Source: Ehretia macrophylla
Lineage: Eukaryota; Streptophyta; Magnoliopsida; Boraginales; Ehretiaceae
NCBI GenBank assembly: GCA_037974665.1
Contig: CM075767.1
Coordinates: 27,553,498 to 27,617,497 of the forward strand
Direction of reading: 5' to 3'
Length of the DNA stretch: 64,000 nucleotides
In this document: in pieces, positions 1 to 12,167 of the stretch
Position numbering within the stretch: the first letter of the stretch is position 1
How the letters are laid out: each line of letters starts with the position of its first letter
Position numbers and translations under genes: made by a program
Notes under the pieces: generated by a model
What the model was told of the DNA's origin: nothing
Database searches by the model: none
What the model saw: only the letters and a program-made list of their open reading frames with translations

Positions 1-830
1 GAGGAAATACCAACTAAAGACTGAAGCAAAGATACTGTAGATATTATCAATACCACATACTAATGGCAGGAAGAGTACCGAAGGAATACCCTATTTAAGA
101 ATCTTCAATAGAAGTCTAACAAGTACCAAATAAGAAAGTTAAGAGATAGCCAGAGTAGATGTACCTCATGCAGTGCTGATTACTGTAAATAGACCCAGCT
201 GAAAGTTCTGTAAAAGAATATAGAGAAGAATACCAAAGGCCAACCTCTAAATAAAATCTTTCAAATCATTGAGTTCCTACCGCAACATCTTAGTTAAACA
301 GCAAGTATAGATTCCCCTGAGTGGAAAGGCCGAAGGAGAAGCCGTAAACAGTACAAGATAATATGTCCAAGCAGAATTCCAAATGTAGGATCTTCCAATA
401 AATGCCAATAAGGAAAATACTAGTAGAATGCCTAATAAGAATTCCAAAGAATACCGTAAGTAATATGAGATAATGAGTCTGATAGGAATTCCAGTTACCA
501 AACCAACTGAGGGATGCCAAAGAAAATACCCGAACAATGCTCTAGTAAGAAAGTATCAAGAATTGCCCAATAAGTAATACTAAATAAATGACCACTAAGA
601 ATCCTAGAGAATGCCATTGAAGGATTTCTAATGAGGAATGCCAGTAGCACACCAATAAAGACCGAGACACATATACCCTAGATAATACTGTGTAGTAAGG
701 CCGATTGGAATCCCAATAGCCAAATCCACCGAGAAATGCCAACAGAAGTCTCCAAAGAACACTTATTAAGAAAACCAAAGAATGCTCCAGAGAACAACTA
801 AATAGAACCCCAAAAGAAGACTACTCTTTC
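1..830 (-). repeat. Degenerate short tandem repeats in the element's internal region
   Basis: Read on the minus strand, the stretch is a run of irregular 12-25 bp units with the core GG-N-ATTCTT (for example GGAATTCTTATTAGGCATTC). It gives hydrophobic open frames such as those at 277-537 and 542-778, which look like by-products of the repeat because all frames give similar low-complexity strings. The same repeat type fills the internal regions at 25300-29050, 51220-51720 and 60830-62330. It sits where gag-pol would be in an autonomous element. Confidence 0.65.
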
Positions 831-1456
831 ACAACTGTTAAGCACAGAGGAGGACCCTAGAGTTTCGCCAATAACCGAGCTCCAAAGGCAAACACCAACT
901 CCCAAATAAAGGCGAATTAAATGCCATTCATTTCCTGCCAATCCATACACCTTGAAAAGCCCGCGGTGAACCACTTTCTTCAGGGGGGAAAGAGGACTTA
1001 CTTACTATTTCCACGGGACATGTATGAATGCCAAGATATCACATTTATACACATGCCTTAAACTATTATGCAAGCAAGTTTACAAAACAGTTTATTCAAC
1101 AAAGTCACTCAAGCACGGCAATCAAGTCATAATCAATTCAAATCACGGCATAGCTAATTCAAGACATTCTGTACACACATTACAAGTAATAACTCAAGCA
1201 AATAACAATTCACGAGGTCAATTCAATTCACGATGCCAATTCAATAAGTCAATTCGATAGACAACTAGACATTTCACATTTCTTGAGAAACATTTAACAC
1301 ATAACACACAACTTTATCGCATAAGTGCATACAATCAAGTCAAGACACACAATCTCACATACAAGCATACACTTTCAAGACACACTTAACAGGCACACAT
1401 TCAAGGGTCACTACCCACCAGACCGAGGACCCTGTCCCGGCTTATGAGCTAGACAA
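831..1456 (-). other. Non-coding leader next to the primer site
   Basis: This non-coding stretch lies downstream of the primer site in element orientation. Between about 1020 and 1400 it is rich in reverse-complement TATGTG/TTGTGT motifs (seen here as CACATA, ACACAC), as in the leaders of the other families. The 78-codon frame at 1024-1260 on the plus strand is antisense to the element and has no recognisable domain. I see no gene. Confidence 0.55.
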
Positions 1457-1468
1457 GCTCTGATACCA
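1457..1468 (-). other. Primer-binding site (initiator tRNA-Met)
   Basis: GCTCTGATACCA on the plus strand is the reverse complement of TGGTATCAGAGC, the usual plant LTR-element site for the 3' end of tRNA-iMet. It lies two bases inside the LTR end at 1471, which fixes the LTR boundary and the minus-strand orientation. Confidence 0.9.
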
Positions 1469-1470
1469 CC

Positions 1471-4306
1471 TGTAACACCCCGATCCCTCACGAGACCGGA
1501 AGTTCTATCTATCAATCTAATCACAACCCAAACCAAACCCGGACAAACTTTTAGGGAAAGACGGACAGAGTCTCCCCTGTTTCTAGGCGAATTGTAAAAC
1601 CTGTAATAGCATATAAATGGACCATCACCGTATCCAACCATACAAAACTTCCTCAAGGCCATCCGAGCCTCGGTTCTCAACAATTAAACTCAGCAGGTAT
1701 ACATACATTTCCAATTTAAAAACTAACATGTCTCTTTTCATTTTTGACAAATGCATTCAAACTTGAAAATTAAACCATACTAAGCTACTGCATAAAATAA
1801 ACTATCATGCCATTCTAGCTCTTTTCCTTTGGACATTACAAACATGCATTGAAGTTTAAACTACAATAACTGGATACAAAATCTTACTTATCAAACTACT
1901 TCAACAATCTAATGAAACTTAAATTACATTCTTTTTGACATTAAATACATACAACATATGAAAGCATATATCTTTACAACTTCGACACTCAAGCCACATA
2001 GGCACGCAAGACAACTCTTCAGGCACGAACTTTCACAAAATCACTAACTTTCCAGTTAACATGACACTTCCTGAAATGTGGTGGTGAGGAGTGAGTATAC
2101 ACAACACGTATACTCAGTGAGGGCGAGACAGATATCGAATTGGAGAGAAAGAAAGTCGTGCAATGCAAATAAGACAGTTAAGCAATATAACTGATAAGTA
2201 AGCAATTGAGACAACCAATCAATACTATAAGCAATTACTGAAAGCATTAACACAATCATTCAAAGCTATACCACACTCTGAAGGCTATGGTTCACTCATA
2301 CGAGCAATGTACCATTTCACGAGCGATACATCAATCTCGAGCTTGATGTTGACAACGATGACAATAAGTGCGCAACCACCTTATAACACCAGTTTGGAAT
2401 ACCCCGGAAGTATCCATCAATCTACGACCCAAATCTCCCTGGGAGGCAACCCAAGCGAGAAGAGGGAATAGCTACGGAGCTAGAGCAACCAACACTGGCA
2501 ACCCGAGGCTATCCAGAGAGGCCCATCACTCACGTGCGAGACACTATGCAATGCAAGACTCGATACAAGGCAATAAACGAGCGATAGCACAACAATACAA
2601 CTACTGACAACAAACGAGATAACAAGCAATCACAATCAATACTAGCATTCAACTAACTTTTCAAGCATAACAAGCAATAATAAGAAACAATAACACCAAT
2701 TAAACAAGTAACAGCAGTTCAAACACGAAAACAACAAATATCACTATTTAACCCCAAATTCCAAGGACAATTACGAGCAAACGAGCTACGGGATTAGGAA
2801 ACCGATTTCACTACATTCACTCAGGCACTACAAGGCACGTTTCTATGTCACTAAACTTCACTTTCTCACCCGAGACCTGAAAGTCCACCTACTGCGTTTG
2901 AACTACAGCTATGCTAACCGGTCATTCAATCAACGCCACAACAGCGCCAAAAGTGCTTCCATACCCTCAATTACAAAACCCCCAACTCAATTCGAGCACG
3001 GTCAACTTTTGGTCAAATGGCCCCTTTACGTTTCTTTGTCTAATTTCCAATTTTAACAAAGGCCGATCCGTTTTTATTTCACATTTTATCTTTCTATCAT
3101 TAATGGCACCTATCCAAATCAATCAATCGCAATTCGGATCGAAATCCAAAATTCTAGGGTTTACTATACATAATTTACTATTCATGTTATTCCCCAATTT
3201 CAAATACGCAGTTTCAACCGTAAAAATTGCTAAATAACTAACAAGCAATGCTTTACGAACCCTAAGCAAGTTATTTCAAGCAATAACAGACATTATAACG
3301 CGATAAATATCAAATCTGAAAAATTGACTCAAAAATTAAATTCGTATTAAAATGCACAAAAGCGTGAAAACCCTCACAGAGATTGAAGACCAAGACCCGC
3401 AAGGACCCGAGCCACGACCCCGAGCAGTTCCACGCACGATTGTAGAAGAAAATACAAGCAAAATATTTTTTTTTCTCTTGCAAAGCTTCGACCATGGGGG
3501 GGACAAAAAGGGAATTTATGGTTTTTTTTTTGAGTCATTTTTGCCTTGTTTTTAATTTAAATGGTGACAAGGGCATTTTGGTCATTTGCAAAATCAAACT
3601 TTAATTAAAAATAGTCAAATAAGCTTATTTTGATGCCATTAAATCTAATTTAAGTTAAAACAATGCAATTAAATGAAAAACAATTAAAACTAGTTAAATT
3701 AAGCTAAAAACATTTTTCACTAAATCCGAAAAATATTTCTCTAACTCTTATTTTTGAAATTCTATGATCGAACGGTCAATAATCGATCGCTAATAAAGTG
3801 ATGAGCAATAATATAAAACTTTAATTCTTTGAAAAGTAGAATAGTAGAATAGTTTAAAATTCACTGCGGCTCGGAGTTACTTTCCTTGTTTATTTGAAAA
3901 CCGAGTGATTTTAATGCAAAACAACCAAAACTGATTATTAAAATAATCAAAACAATCAAGGTAATCAATATTCATTTAAAAATAATTAATTTAACTATTT
4001 CTAGAACATTTTAAAGAATTATGAAGTTCATGTTAAGTTACAAATGAACAAATAAATATAAACATGTAATCAAGTTCAATTAAATATTAACATTTAAGAT
4101 GACACTTAATTAATCACAAGAGAATAGATTCAATTACTACAATTATTAGAAATAGGTAATAATCTTTTAATCAATTAATATAAATCCTTTTCGAATTATT
4201 CTAAAAGAAATAGCAAAACAGTAAAAATTAGATGATTTAACTAATTAAACATTTAATCAAATGCAGTCAAGTGCTATTAAATGCATGCCGGGTTCGGGTT
4301 ATCACA
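1471..4306 (-). repeat. 5' LTR, family 2a
   Basis: The LTR is 2836 bp and bounded by TG...CA (minus strand TGTGATAACCCGAACCCGG...GGGTGTTACA). It is longer than the 2.5-kb LTRs of the copy at 22221-31604 but shares blocks with them: the TGACCAAAATGCCC stretch before the inferred promoter, the CCTCGGG-loop hairpin region near 2490-2515, and the CTCACTGAGTATAC hairpin near 2095-2120. Small open frames on both strands have no recognisable domain. Confidence 0.85.
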
Positions 4307-7300
4307 GCCTTCCCTCTATTTTACCTATCTAGGAAAGCCGTAAAACCAGGAAAATTTGAAGAAAACCTCCTACCCAAGGTACCGTTTTACTGTATAAGGA
4401 TCCATAAACCTCATTTCTCTTGGATTCTTTCCTTCTGGTCCCTTATTAGAAAGCATATGACTTAGCCCCCAAACCCCTTCTTGAAGGCCAAAAGAAATGG
4501 CTAGGGTTGGTATTACTTCCTTACTCACAGGAAAAGAGAAAAGAAAAAGACAAGTTAAGTTTTAAGGGTAGTTATTCTCTTTATCATTTACTCTATTATC
4601 AAGCTTATCTGCAGTGGGAGTTTATGACCTTAATAATAAATATATAGCATTGATTGGAGCCAAGGATGACACCTAGGAAATGAAGGTTTAAAGGATCACA
4701 CTCAATCTCTGAGTCATATAGTTTAATACAGAGAAAGACTGACATAGCTTAAAACGAATTCCTCTTCGAGACAATCATCTCCTTCACTAGACCTGACATA
4801 GCCTTTGCTGTCAACAAAGTAAGTCAGTTCATGTAAGCACCTTCTATTGATCACAGGGCTGCTCTTTCTTTCTAATGGGGAAAGATTGCAGGAAGGGCTC
4901 TACTCCACGGGATTCTCCTACCTTAATTAGTTTACGGGTAGGACCTGCCTTTTTAGTTGGAAGGACTGCCGCCAGTTAAAGCTATGCACTGATTCATTTT
5001 CTCGTATCGGGTCAGGCAAGATATGCTTTGAATCTAATTAAGACATTCCACTTTTAAAGAGTCTCTGCCACACACTTTCAACTTACACTTTCTTAATTGA
5101 CCTAGGTATATATATATATAGAACAAGAACACTCCTATCCTCTCATAAAGGAAAGGAAAGCCAGGCCTGTCTCCGTCGAGTAAACAACTTTTCAGTGGAC
5201 ATATGAGGAGAGGGTCCAAGAAAAGGCTATTGGTCATTAGCGATGTGAGATGACAACCGGGGAGACAGGAAGAGAGAAAAGTCCATAGCTAGTCCCTGCT
5301 CACCCTTTGCTTCTTCAATCGGGGAAAGAGTCCCAAACAATCCATACCGGGGAATACTTTAAGATGGAAAAGCTTTCTTTGCGAAGCGGGAAGGGAAGTC
5401 TCAAGAATATGGCTCCTAAACTAAGAAACTTTTTTGATTTCCACTTTAGCTGAAAGCTATGCGATGTGGAACAACAAATTCCCTGCTTGGAACTAACAAT
5501 TTCCCCATAGGAACATTTGTTTCCCTCTGACTGAGGGGATAGTTTTAGTAGTTGAATGAATTTGAAGATTTTTCGATGCACCACTTATATCACTACCGCC
5601 ACTTCCTATTCCCCTAGAAAAGTGAATAGATCAACACAAGACGCAAAACTGCCAAGACGATATGGATCGTCATTGAGAATCGTCAGATCTAGGAGTTAAA
5701 CCACTGATCTGCAGTTACCTTTTACTTATTAGGCAATAGCCACTTCCTTATATACATAAGAAATGGATTGATTGGGGAGAAAATTCACAGATGAAGAGTC
5801 ATCAACCCCAGTAATATAGGTTTCGGAGTTGACAGCAGGGAAGGTAATAGAGGTGCAATCAATCCTATCAACTAGGGCTGCTAATGCTAAGGCCATCGCA
5901 GTCTTGGTTGGAGCATCCGTCCTAGGTGTCATACTTACTCAACATGGTCTTGCTCTTTAAATGGTTGATGAACGGAAGATATCGCCTTCGTCCCTACTTT
6001 TGGAGTGTCTTTCATAAGACCTAAGGGATCCAACTCATACATCAAATCATCTATTGTCTTTAATATGAGGTGAGGTATCGGTCATAGGAAGATGGGCACA
6101 TGATATCCCAATTAAAGGGGCGAAGCGGTTAGTGGAATAGTGCTGACTTTGCAGTTAGTAAGGACAGATGTGAATGAATCGTCTGAATCAAACAATTCCT
6201 CTTTTCAACAGCAGTCATTAGGTTTTCAACCAATAGTTCAGTAGGGAGAGAGCGGTGTAGAGGAGAGATCTTGACTATTGGGATATCAATAATATTCTGA
6301 TTTGGTGTATGAATATTACTGTTACTATATTGGTAAGAGTTGCCGGCGAAGGGTAGAGAGATTTGACTTTGAAAGAAGCAACTTTCACCTTGAAAGCCAC
6401 TAGAGCTTCTTCCCCTTGCATGCATGGTTTGGCCGAGATGGAAGACCTTTTTCGAAAGGAGTTGGAGCAGCAGTACCTTGCCTTTGACTTTACTGGCCTA
6501 TCTTCTCTTTACTTATGGGGGGGCTTCCATCTCTCTCTAAGGCTGCCTTGGGCTAGCAGGGGGATGGACTTCTGAAAGTAACCTTTTAGACTAGGCGTCC
6601 CCAGACGCTCCCCCCGTAGAAATCTGCTTTCAGAACGTAGGTTGGCTTCTTCACAACAAGCGAAGTATTCCTTTTTTACGTCTTATTATGATCCGCTGAC
6701 AAGGAAAGTAGCTGAACTCACTTGCCCAGACCCAAGAGAAGGGATGCATTTTGGGTCACAAGGAGGCAATTCTTTGATTTTTTTTGGGTCAACTGACATG
6801 TGATCGATCGAGCTAGACTTTCTGAATGATTTTGAGTTGGGCTTAGGAGCGAATCACTATTTCCCTTATTCTAGAATAGTACTCAATATCTAGTCTAGAA
6901 AGTCTCTCCTCACTGACTTTCGCTCTATTCTTCGCACCAGCCTCAAACGCTAATGCCACTAGCTAGCAGACATCGAAAATAGCCTTCTTTCACCCTTCCC
7001 TGCGGGCATGTCAATCAGTATCCTTCCCCTATTTTATAGAAAACGAGGGCTGATGTCTGTTCATTCAAATGGGATCTTAAACTGACGTTCTCTTGATCAA
7101 AAAAGGAGGCTAAAGCTAAAGTGTTGAATTCGTCGGCTCGATACTAGGATCAATCAAGAAGAATATTGTGGCTTGGACCGACTTTCCTGTATGCGCTGCT
7201 CAATCATTGGTTGGTCAGTTGGACCCGTGTAAGTCAATATGTCAGTAATCCTACTCACCCCATAGCTTGACGAATCACGCAATGCGATTTCTTCCCCACC

Positions 7301-7632
7301 GCCCCTGCCTGTGAGCCTAGAAGCGCAATGCTTTGATACTTACGATAGCATAGTATATTCGCGTAGAAGACGCCGAGGCAAGGAAGGGAGGTAAGAGTAG
7401 CAGGACTCTTGAGGTGCCCAATCGACGAAGCCAGCTCGGTTCATCGATGACCTCAAAACAAGTGCATCGCGCTATGCGGTAGCTTGTTGAGGAGGGAGTT
7501 GTTTAAGCTCTGTCTTTGCTTTGCCTTGCTTGCCCTTTTCGTTTTCAGAGTCAAGGTTCACTTCACTTACAGTCGATTATATTCTATTAAAGCAAAGTCA
7601 AGAGGCAATAGTGGCATCGGGATCAGACTATC
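4307..7632. other. Organelle (mitochondrial)-like insertion, copy A
   Basis: This 3.3-kb block is visibly more GC-rich and compositionally unlike the AT-rich LTRs on both sides. It has no LTR motifs and recurs as copy B at 12168-15387 with scattered substitutions. Its texture (motifs such as GCTTCTTC, AAGCGAAG, GAAGGGA, runs of CCCCCC and GGGGGG, many short broken frames) resembles plant mitochondrial intergenic DNA, which also commonly carries copia fragments like the one inside it. I recognise no mitochondrial gene, so the origin is inference. Open frames up to 98 codons (for example 5315-5584, 6129-6425, 6363-6575) have no recognisable domains. Only the first 105 bp (4307-4411) are absent from copy B. 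Confidence 0.45.
4786..4920 (+). pseudogene. Ty1/copia reverse-transcriptase C-terminal fragment, copy A
   Basis: Read from 4786, the frame gives TRPDIAFAVNKVSQFM and then a stop (TAA at 4834-4836) followed by APSIDHRAA. This matches the conserved end of the copia RT domain (family RVT_2), where T-R-P-D-I-x-[FY]-A-V and SQFM precede the RNase H region. Shortly downstream another frame gives LLHGILLP, resembling the linker that follows in copia elements. No other copia domain or LTR is nearby, so this is an isolated relic. Copy B at 12543 has CAA in place of the stop but a leucine in place of the proline. Confidence 0.6.
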
Positions 7633-10600
7633 TGTAACACCAGTACCAGAGGCGAGTCGAAATATATTGATGATTATTAAGAAATAATCCATTAATGTTT
7701 AAAAAGATGATGAGTGACATAGAATGTGTCGAAAGTCATACCGGGACATTTAAGAAGGATATCGAGTTCAATTAAATAAGTCATACTCGGAAGTTAGGAG
7801 TAAATTTTGAGTCTAGTTTAAAATTACACCTGCACCAATTGGGAAATCTTTAGGTATCAAATTATATATGGTTGGAAAGCTCAACGAGTCTAGTTTCTAA
7901 TGCTTTATACCGTTCATGAATTCGAGTTTTCTAAAAGAAGTTATGGCCGTTTTCATAAACTGTCGCAGAGTTGTTTTGTTACGCAGGTTTGACCAAACCT
8001 TTGACCCTTTGACTTAACCTTTTACCCAATTACCTTAGATGTTCTTCTACCTAACTTGGATAAAAACAAAAATGATTGGGGGACAAAATGGAGGCCATAG
8101 CTGGCCATAGGAGGAAAAAAAAAGAAAAAGAAGTCTTGCATTAAACAAAAGTAGGAGGAAAACATGGAGGAATTTGGGAAAAACTTGTCTTCTTATCGCT
8201 CACGTTGAGTTATTTTTGAGTAAATTAGGTCTTCATCTCTTCATCTCCTTCTCCCACATCTGAACACACACACACACAAACAAGAGGTTCATTCAAAGCA
8301 AGAAATTAGTAGAGCAAAGGACTACTTGGTCATAGCTAGAAGGAAGATTGAGGACTTGGTGTTCAACTTAACTTGCATGGTTCTTGCAAATCCTTTCACT
8401 CTTCTATCATTCTTAGCATCTATCTTCATTAAGGTGAGGGTTCTTTCAAAATGGTTATTTATGAGATATAAATGCATACTGATGGATTCATGAGGCTTGT
8501 ATGGAGTTATATTTGCAATTCCATGTATTAGAATTGTTGAAAGCAAGCTTGTTGATGATTTAAATCAAGGTTATGGTTTCTGAAATTTTTGCATGTTCTT
8601 GATTATGAAGCTTGTATCTAGCTATACAAATATAGTTGATTGATTCTTAGTTTGGTTGCTAGAGGTTGCTTGAATGGATAGGTGTTGTTCTTGATAATAT
8701 GGTAGCAAAACATACAAGAATTTTCGGAATAACCTTTGTGCAATCCAAAATTTTATCCCGTTTTTAAGGCTAGATAATTTTATAAAAATCGGGAAAATTC
8801 AAAAAATTTAGAAAACTCGTACACAAAAATTTATTATGTTGGTCATGTCATGACGAAAAATCTTTTTCATGCCCGAAAACACACAAGACAGTAGGTATCA
8901 GGAATTTTGCTGCCACTGGACAGATTTGTACTAACCTGAAATTTTAGCCCCTTTTTATAGATGAATGATTTTATAAACATCTGGAAAATTTTGAAATAGG
9001 TAGAAAACTAATAAAGGAACATTTTTCCAGTTGGCCATATCATGAGAAAAAATCATTTCCATGCTCAAAAACACATGAGACAGTAGGTTACGGGATTTTT
9101 TGATAAATCTGACAGCTCACTGACTTAAGTTTCTTTGGCATATTAAAAATAGTAAACGACCCCGGCATCGAACAAAACTTTCACAGTAGCTATATTAGTC
9201 AGTTAGGAACAACTTTTGTATTTTACAAAATGTCAGATTTCTTCTTTTAAATAACTAAATTTTCCATTTTCAAAATAACCCAAGAATAGTCTTCAATTTG
9301 GACAGTCAACACATGGATGCAATAAATTGGTATAACTCTATCAATTTATATCGGAATTGAGCTTTTCTTAATTCCAGAATTATCTACACTTGAATAGCTT
9401 TAATTCTATACCTATTTCGTATAATTTGGAGTTCGCGAAGATAGGTTACGGATTAGCTAAAAGTAGACTAATGCAGTGATGTAAACATTGTTTTAAGTCA
9501 ATAAGTTTAGCACTAATGTAAATTGCTATTCATTGAATGACTAAGTACTTGGGTTATAAATGTGTAGTGTTATTATATGATCTCTATATGTGTTAGAATA
9601 TTTGTAGAGACATTAATTTGAATTATATTATTGGATCACTTGTTGAATTACTTGATATGCTATAAATGTTCGTATTACTTGAGCTTGAATTTGAATTGGT
9701 ATCAAAAGGGGTTGCAACCACCTAGTCTTGGCATGGTAGTATGCATACTACGCCGGACATCCTCGGGGTGTCGGTGATCTTATGTTCACCATGGTCTTAT
9801 TCCCCTCTCGCTCGGGAACATTGATTTTCTTGGAGAATCGGGTCGTAGGTGTGAGTATTGTCTGGAATACTCTATTGGAGAGATAAGGAATGAGATGTTG
9901 AACATCTCAATTATTAGCGAGGTAGGCTACCTACACCACTTGTTATTTGATTCATAATCCTCTTCTCACTTGGGGGCATTGACTTCCTCGGAGATGTTGG
10001 AAAGAGTAAGTTATTTCTTACTTAGTGTGTGACATATGATTTGTATATGTATACTTGAATTGATTTTTGAATACAGATATTGCGTGCTCAAAATTTTGTG
10101 TTTATTTGATAATTATTAATTGAGATTAGTACATGAATGTTTCATCGATAATCCATTGATTATGGTGAACCTGTTTATCTTAATCTATTAATCATCTATT
10201 GATTACGGATATCTAGTTTACCGATATCGAGTTCACTTTGCTTGTTAAGTGCATTGCACGAGCATGGATTTTAAAAATGACTTTGAAAGATAAAATGATT
10301 GCAAAAACCCATCCCAGACTCCCTCCTTCACCGAGCTTTGGTGCCGGATAAGTTCACCCTCATTTTTTTCCCCTCTTTCAGGTATAGGTGTGCCGTTGTA
10401 CGATATTTGGTGATTGTGTGTTAGGGAATATATGTTTGTGACTTAAATCTCTAGTGATGAAGTTTGTATAATATGTGGTATTTGAATTAATGTAATAGTT
10501 AGATGTCATATTTATATATATAAGTTTTGGTTATACAAATGATATATGTTGTACTTTGGACACTAATTTTTTAGGACACTAATAATAGGCTAAAAATTTG

Positions 10601-10796
10601 ACTAAGTATGGATTGGTAATTAAATCAACTAAGTTACAACCAAATTTAGTCCTTCGACTAAGTAAATGAAAATTTGAAATTTGGAATTTAGCAATTGGAA
10701 AATAATTGTTTTAAAAGTCTTGAAATATTGAAATATGATAATGGTGTTCGAGCTATTGTAATTATGCCTTAGCGGACTTAGGCAGAACGATCATCT
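7633..10796 (+). repeat. Family 1 LTR, copy A (3'-truncated)
   Basis: It begins TGTAACACCAGTACCAGAGG directly after the organelle-like block and aligns along its length with the full LTR at 15388-18662. It stops short: near 10793-10800 it jumps straight into the 3' part of the internal region, so the LTR end, primer site and most of the internal region are deleted. It retains the TTGAC cluster (about 7988-8020), a CA repeat at 8264-8278, a donor-like AAGGTGAGG at 8431, a 16-bp palindrome at 9736-9751 and the hairpins at 9753-9774 and 9853-9908. Like copy B, it lacks an about 0.15-kb block present in copies D and E. Confidence 0.85.
9736..9908 (+). other. Cluster of inverted repeats in family 1 LTR (copy A)
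   Basis: The stretch contains four self-complementary signals. GTAGTATGCATACTAC (9736-9751) is a perfect palindrome. CCGGACAT-CCTCGGG-GTGTCGG (9753-9774) is a stem with a 7-nt loop and one bulge. GAGTATT-GTCTGG-AATACTC (9853-9872) and GAGATGTT-G-AACATCTC (9892-9908) are perfect inverted repeats. The cluster is kept with small changes in all family 1 copies that cover it. Its function is unknown; because it would lie in the transcript leader, RNA structure is a reasonable guess. Confidence 0.7.
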
Positions 10797-11045
10797 TGAG
10801 GCATTAGTTATAGTGTTAGGAAACGAAAAGTTTATATGGTGTGTGTAGACTAAGATATGTGTTACACATGAAATGAATGTGTTAGTTATAATAAAATTAA
10901 ATTTTGAGCCGTTAGCGTGGTTTGTTGTTGCAATGTAGGCTATGATGTTGTTGCATATGTTTAGGTTTTAGTTTCATTCAGTGAATGATAAAGAGACCTT
11001 GACTGAGTGAATTTCGAAGGCAAAATTCTTATAAGGATGGGATAA
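10797..11045 (+). mobile_element. Internal-region remnant between LTR copies A and A2
   Basis: These 249 bp correspond to the 3' end of the family 1 internal region (compare 19311-19559), from TGAGGCATTAG to the polypurine-like end AAGGATGGGATAA. The upstream part and primer site were lost in the deletion that truncated LTR copy A. The GAATTT...AAATTC inverted repeat just before the next LTR is retained. Confidence 0.8.
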
Positions 11046-12167
11046 TGTAACAACAGTACCAGAGGCGAATCGGAATAAATTGATGATTATTAAGAAATAA
11101 TCCATTAATGTTTAAAAGGATGATGAGTGACATGGAATGTGTTGAAAGTGATACCGAGACATTTAAGATGGATATCGAGTTCACTTAAAATATTCATACT
11201 CGGAAGTTAGGAGTAAATTTTGAGTCTACTTTAAAAATAAACCTGCACCAATTAGGAAATTTTAGGTAGCAAATTATATATGGTTGGAAAGCTCAACCAG
11301 TCTAGTTTCAATGCTTTAAACCGTTCATGAATTGGAGTTTTCTAGAAGAAGTTATGGCCATTTTCATAAAGTGTCACAGAGCTGTTTTGTTACGCGGGTT
11401 TGACCCAACCTTTGACCCTTTGACTTAACCTTTTACCCAATTACCTTAGATATTCTTCTACCTAACTTGGATAAAAAAAAATGACTGGGGGACAAAATGG
11501 AGGCCATAGGAGGAAAAAAAGAAAGAAAAAGAAGTCTTGCTTTAACCAAAAGTAGGAGGAAAACATGAAGGGATTTGGGGGAAATTTGTCTTCTTATCCC
11601 TCATGTTGAGTTGTTTTTGAGTAAATTAGGTCTTTCATCTTTTCATCTCCCTCTCCCACGTCTAAACACACACACACACACACACACAAGAGGTTAATTC
11701 AAAGCAAGAAATTAGTAGAGCAAAGAAGGACTACTTGGTCATAGCTAGGAGGAAGAAGGGGGACTTGGTATTCAACTTAACTTGCATGGTTCTTGCAAAT
11801 CCTTTAACTCTTCTATGATTCTTAGCATCTATCTTCATTAAGGTGAGGGTTCTTTATGAGATATAAATGCATATTGATGGATTCATGAAGCTTGTATGGA
11901 GTTATATTTGCAATTCCATAGATTAGAATTGTTGAAAGCATGTTCTTGATGATGAAGCTTGTATCTAGCTATACAAATATAGTTGATTGTTTCTTATTTT
12001 GGTTGCTAGAGGTTGCTTGAATGAATAGGTGTTGTTCTTGATAATATGGTAGCAAAACATACAAGAATTTTCGGAATAACCTTTCTGGACAGATTTGTGC
12101 AATCCGAAATTTATCCCGTTTTTATGGATGGATGATTTTATAAAAATATGGAAAATTCAGAAAATGT
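11046..12167 (+). repeat. Family 1 LTR, copy A2 (first 1.1 kb only)
   Basis: It starts TGTAACAACAGTACCAGAGG and follows the family 1 LTR through the TTGAC cluster, a CA repeat (11665-11688) and the donor-like AAGGTGAGG near 11839. It breaks off after GAAAATGT at 12167, where the organelle-like copy B begins in mid-block. This is the junction of the 7.76-kb tandem duplication. Confidence 0.85.

Larger units (their letters stand above)
1..4306 (-). mobile_element. Partial non-autonomous LTR retrotransposon, family 2a (minus strand)
   Basis: On the minus strand this reads 5' LTR (4306 down to 1471), primer-binding site, then a non-coding internal region that leaves the window at position 1. The LTR termini are TGTGATAACC and GGTGTTACA, the same as the complete copy at 22221-31604. 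No gag or pol reading frame is visible. The 3' LTR lies outside the window, so the target-site duplication cannot be confirmed; the 5 bp next to the LTR are GCCTT at 4307-4311. The element abuts organelle-like DNA. Assignment as an LTR retrotransposon is secure; calling it LARD-like is inference from the missing genes. Confidence 0.85.

Noticed and set aside
5315..5584. 89-codon and 67-codon minus-strand frames repeated in the two organelle-like copies (13133, 13483)
   Set aside because: Repetition is explained by the tandem duplication; no homologous protein family is recognised, and the copies differ by amino-acid changes and length.
4307..7632. tRNA or rRNA gene in the organelle-like block
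   Set aside because: I found no cloverleaf with a GTTCGA-type arm or conserved rRNA segment by eye; a tRNA or rRNA scan would be needed to exclude a degenerate one.
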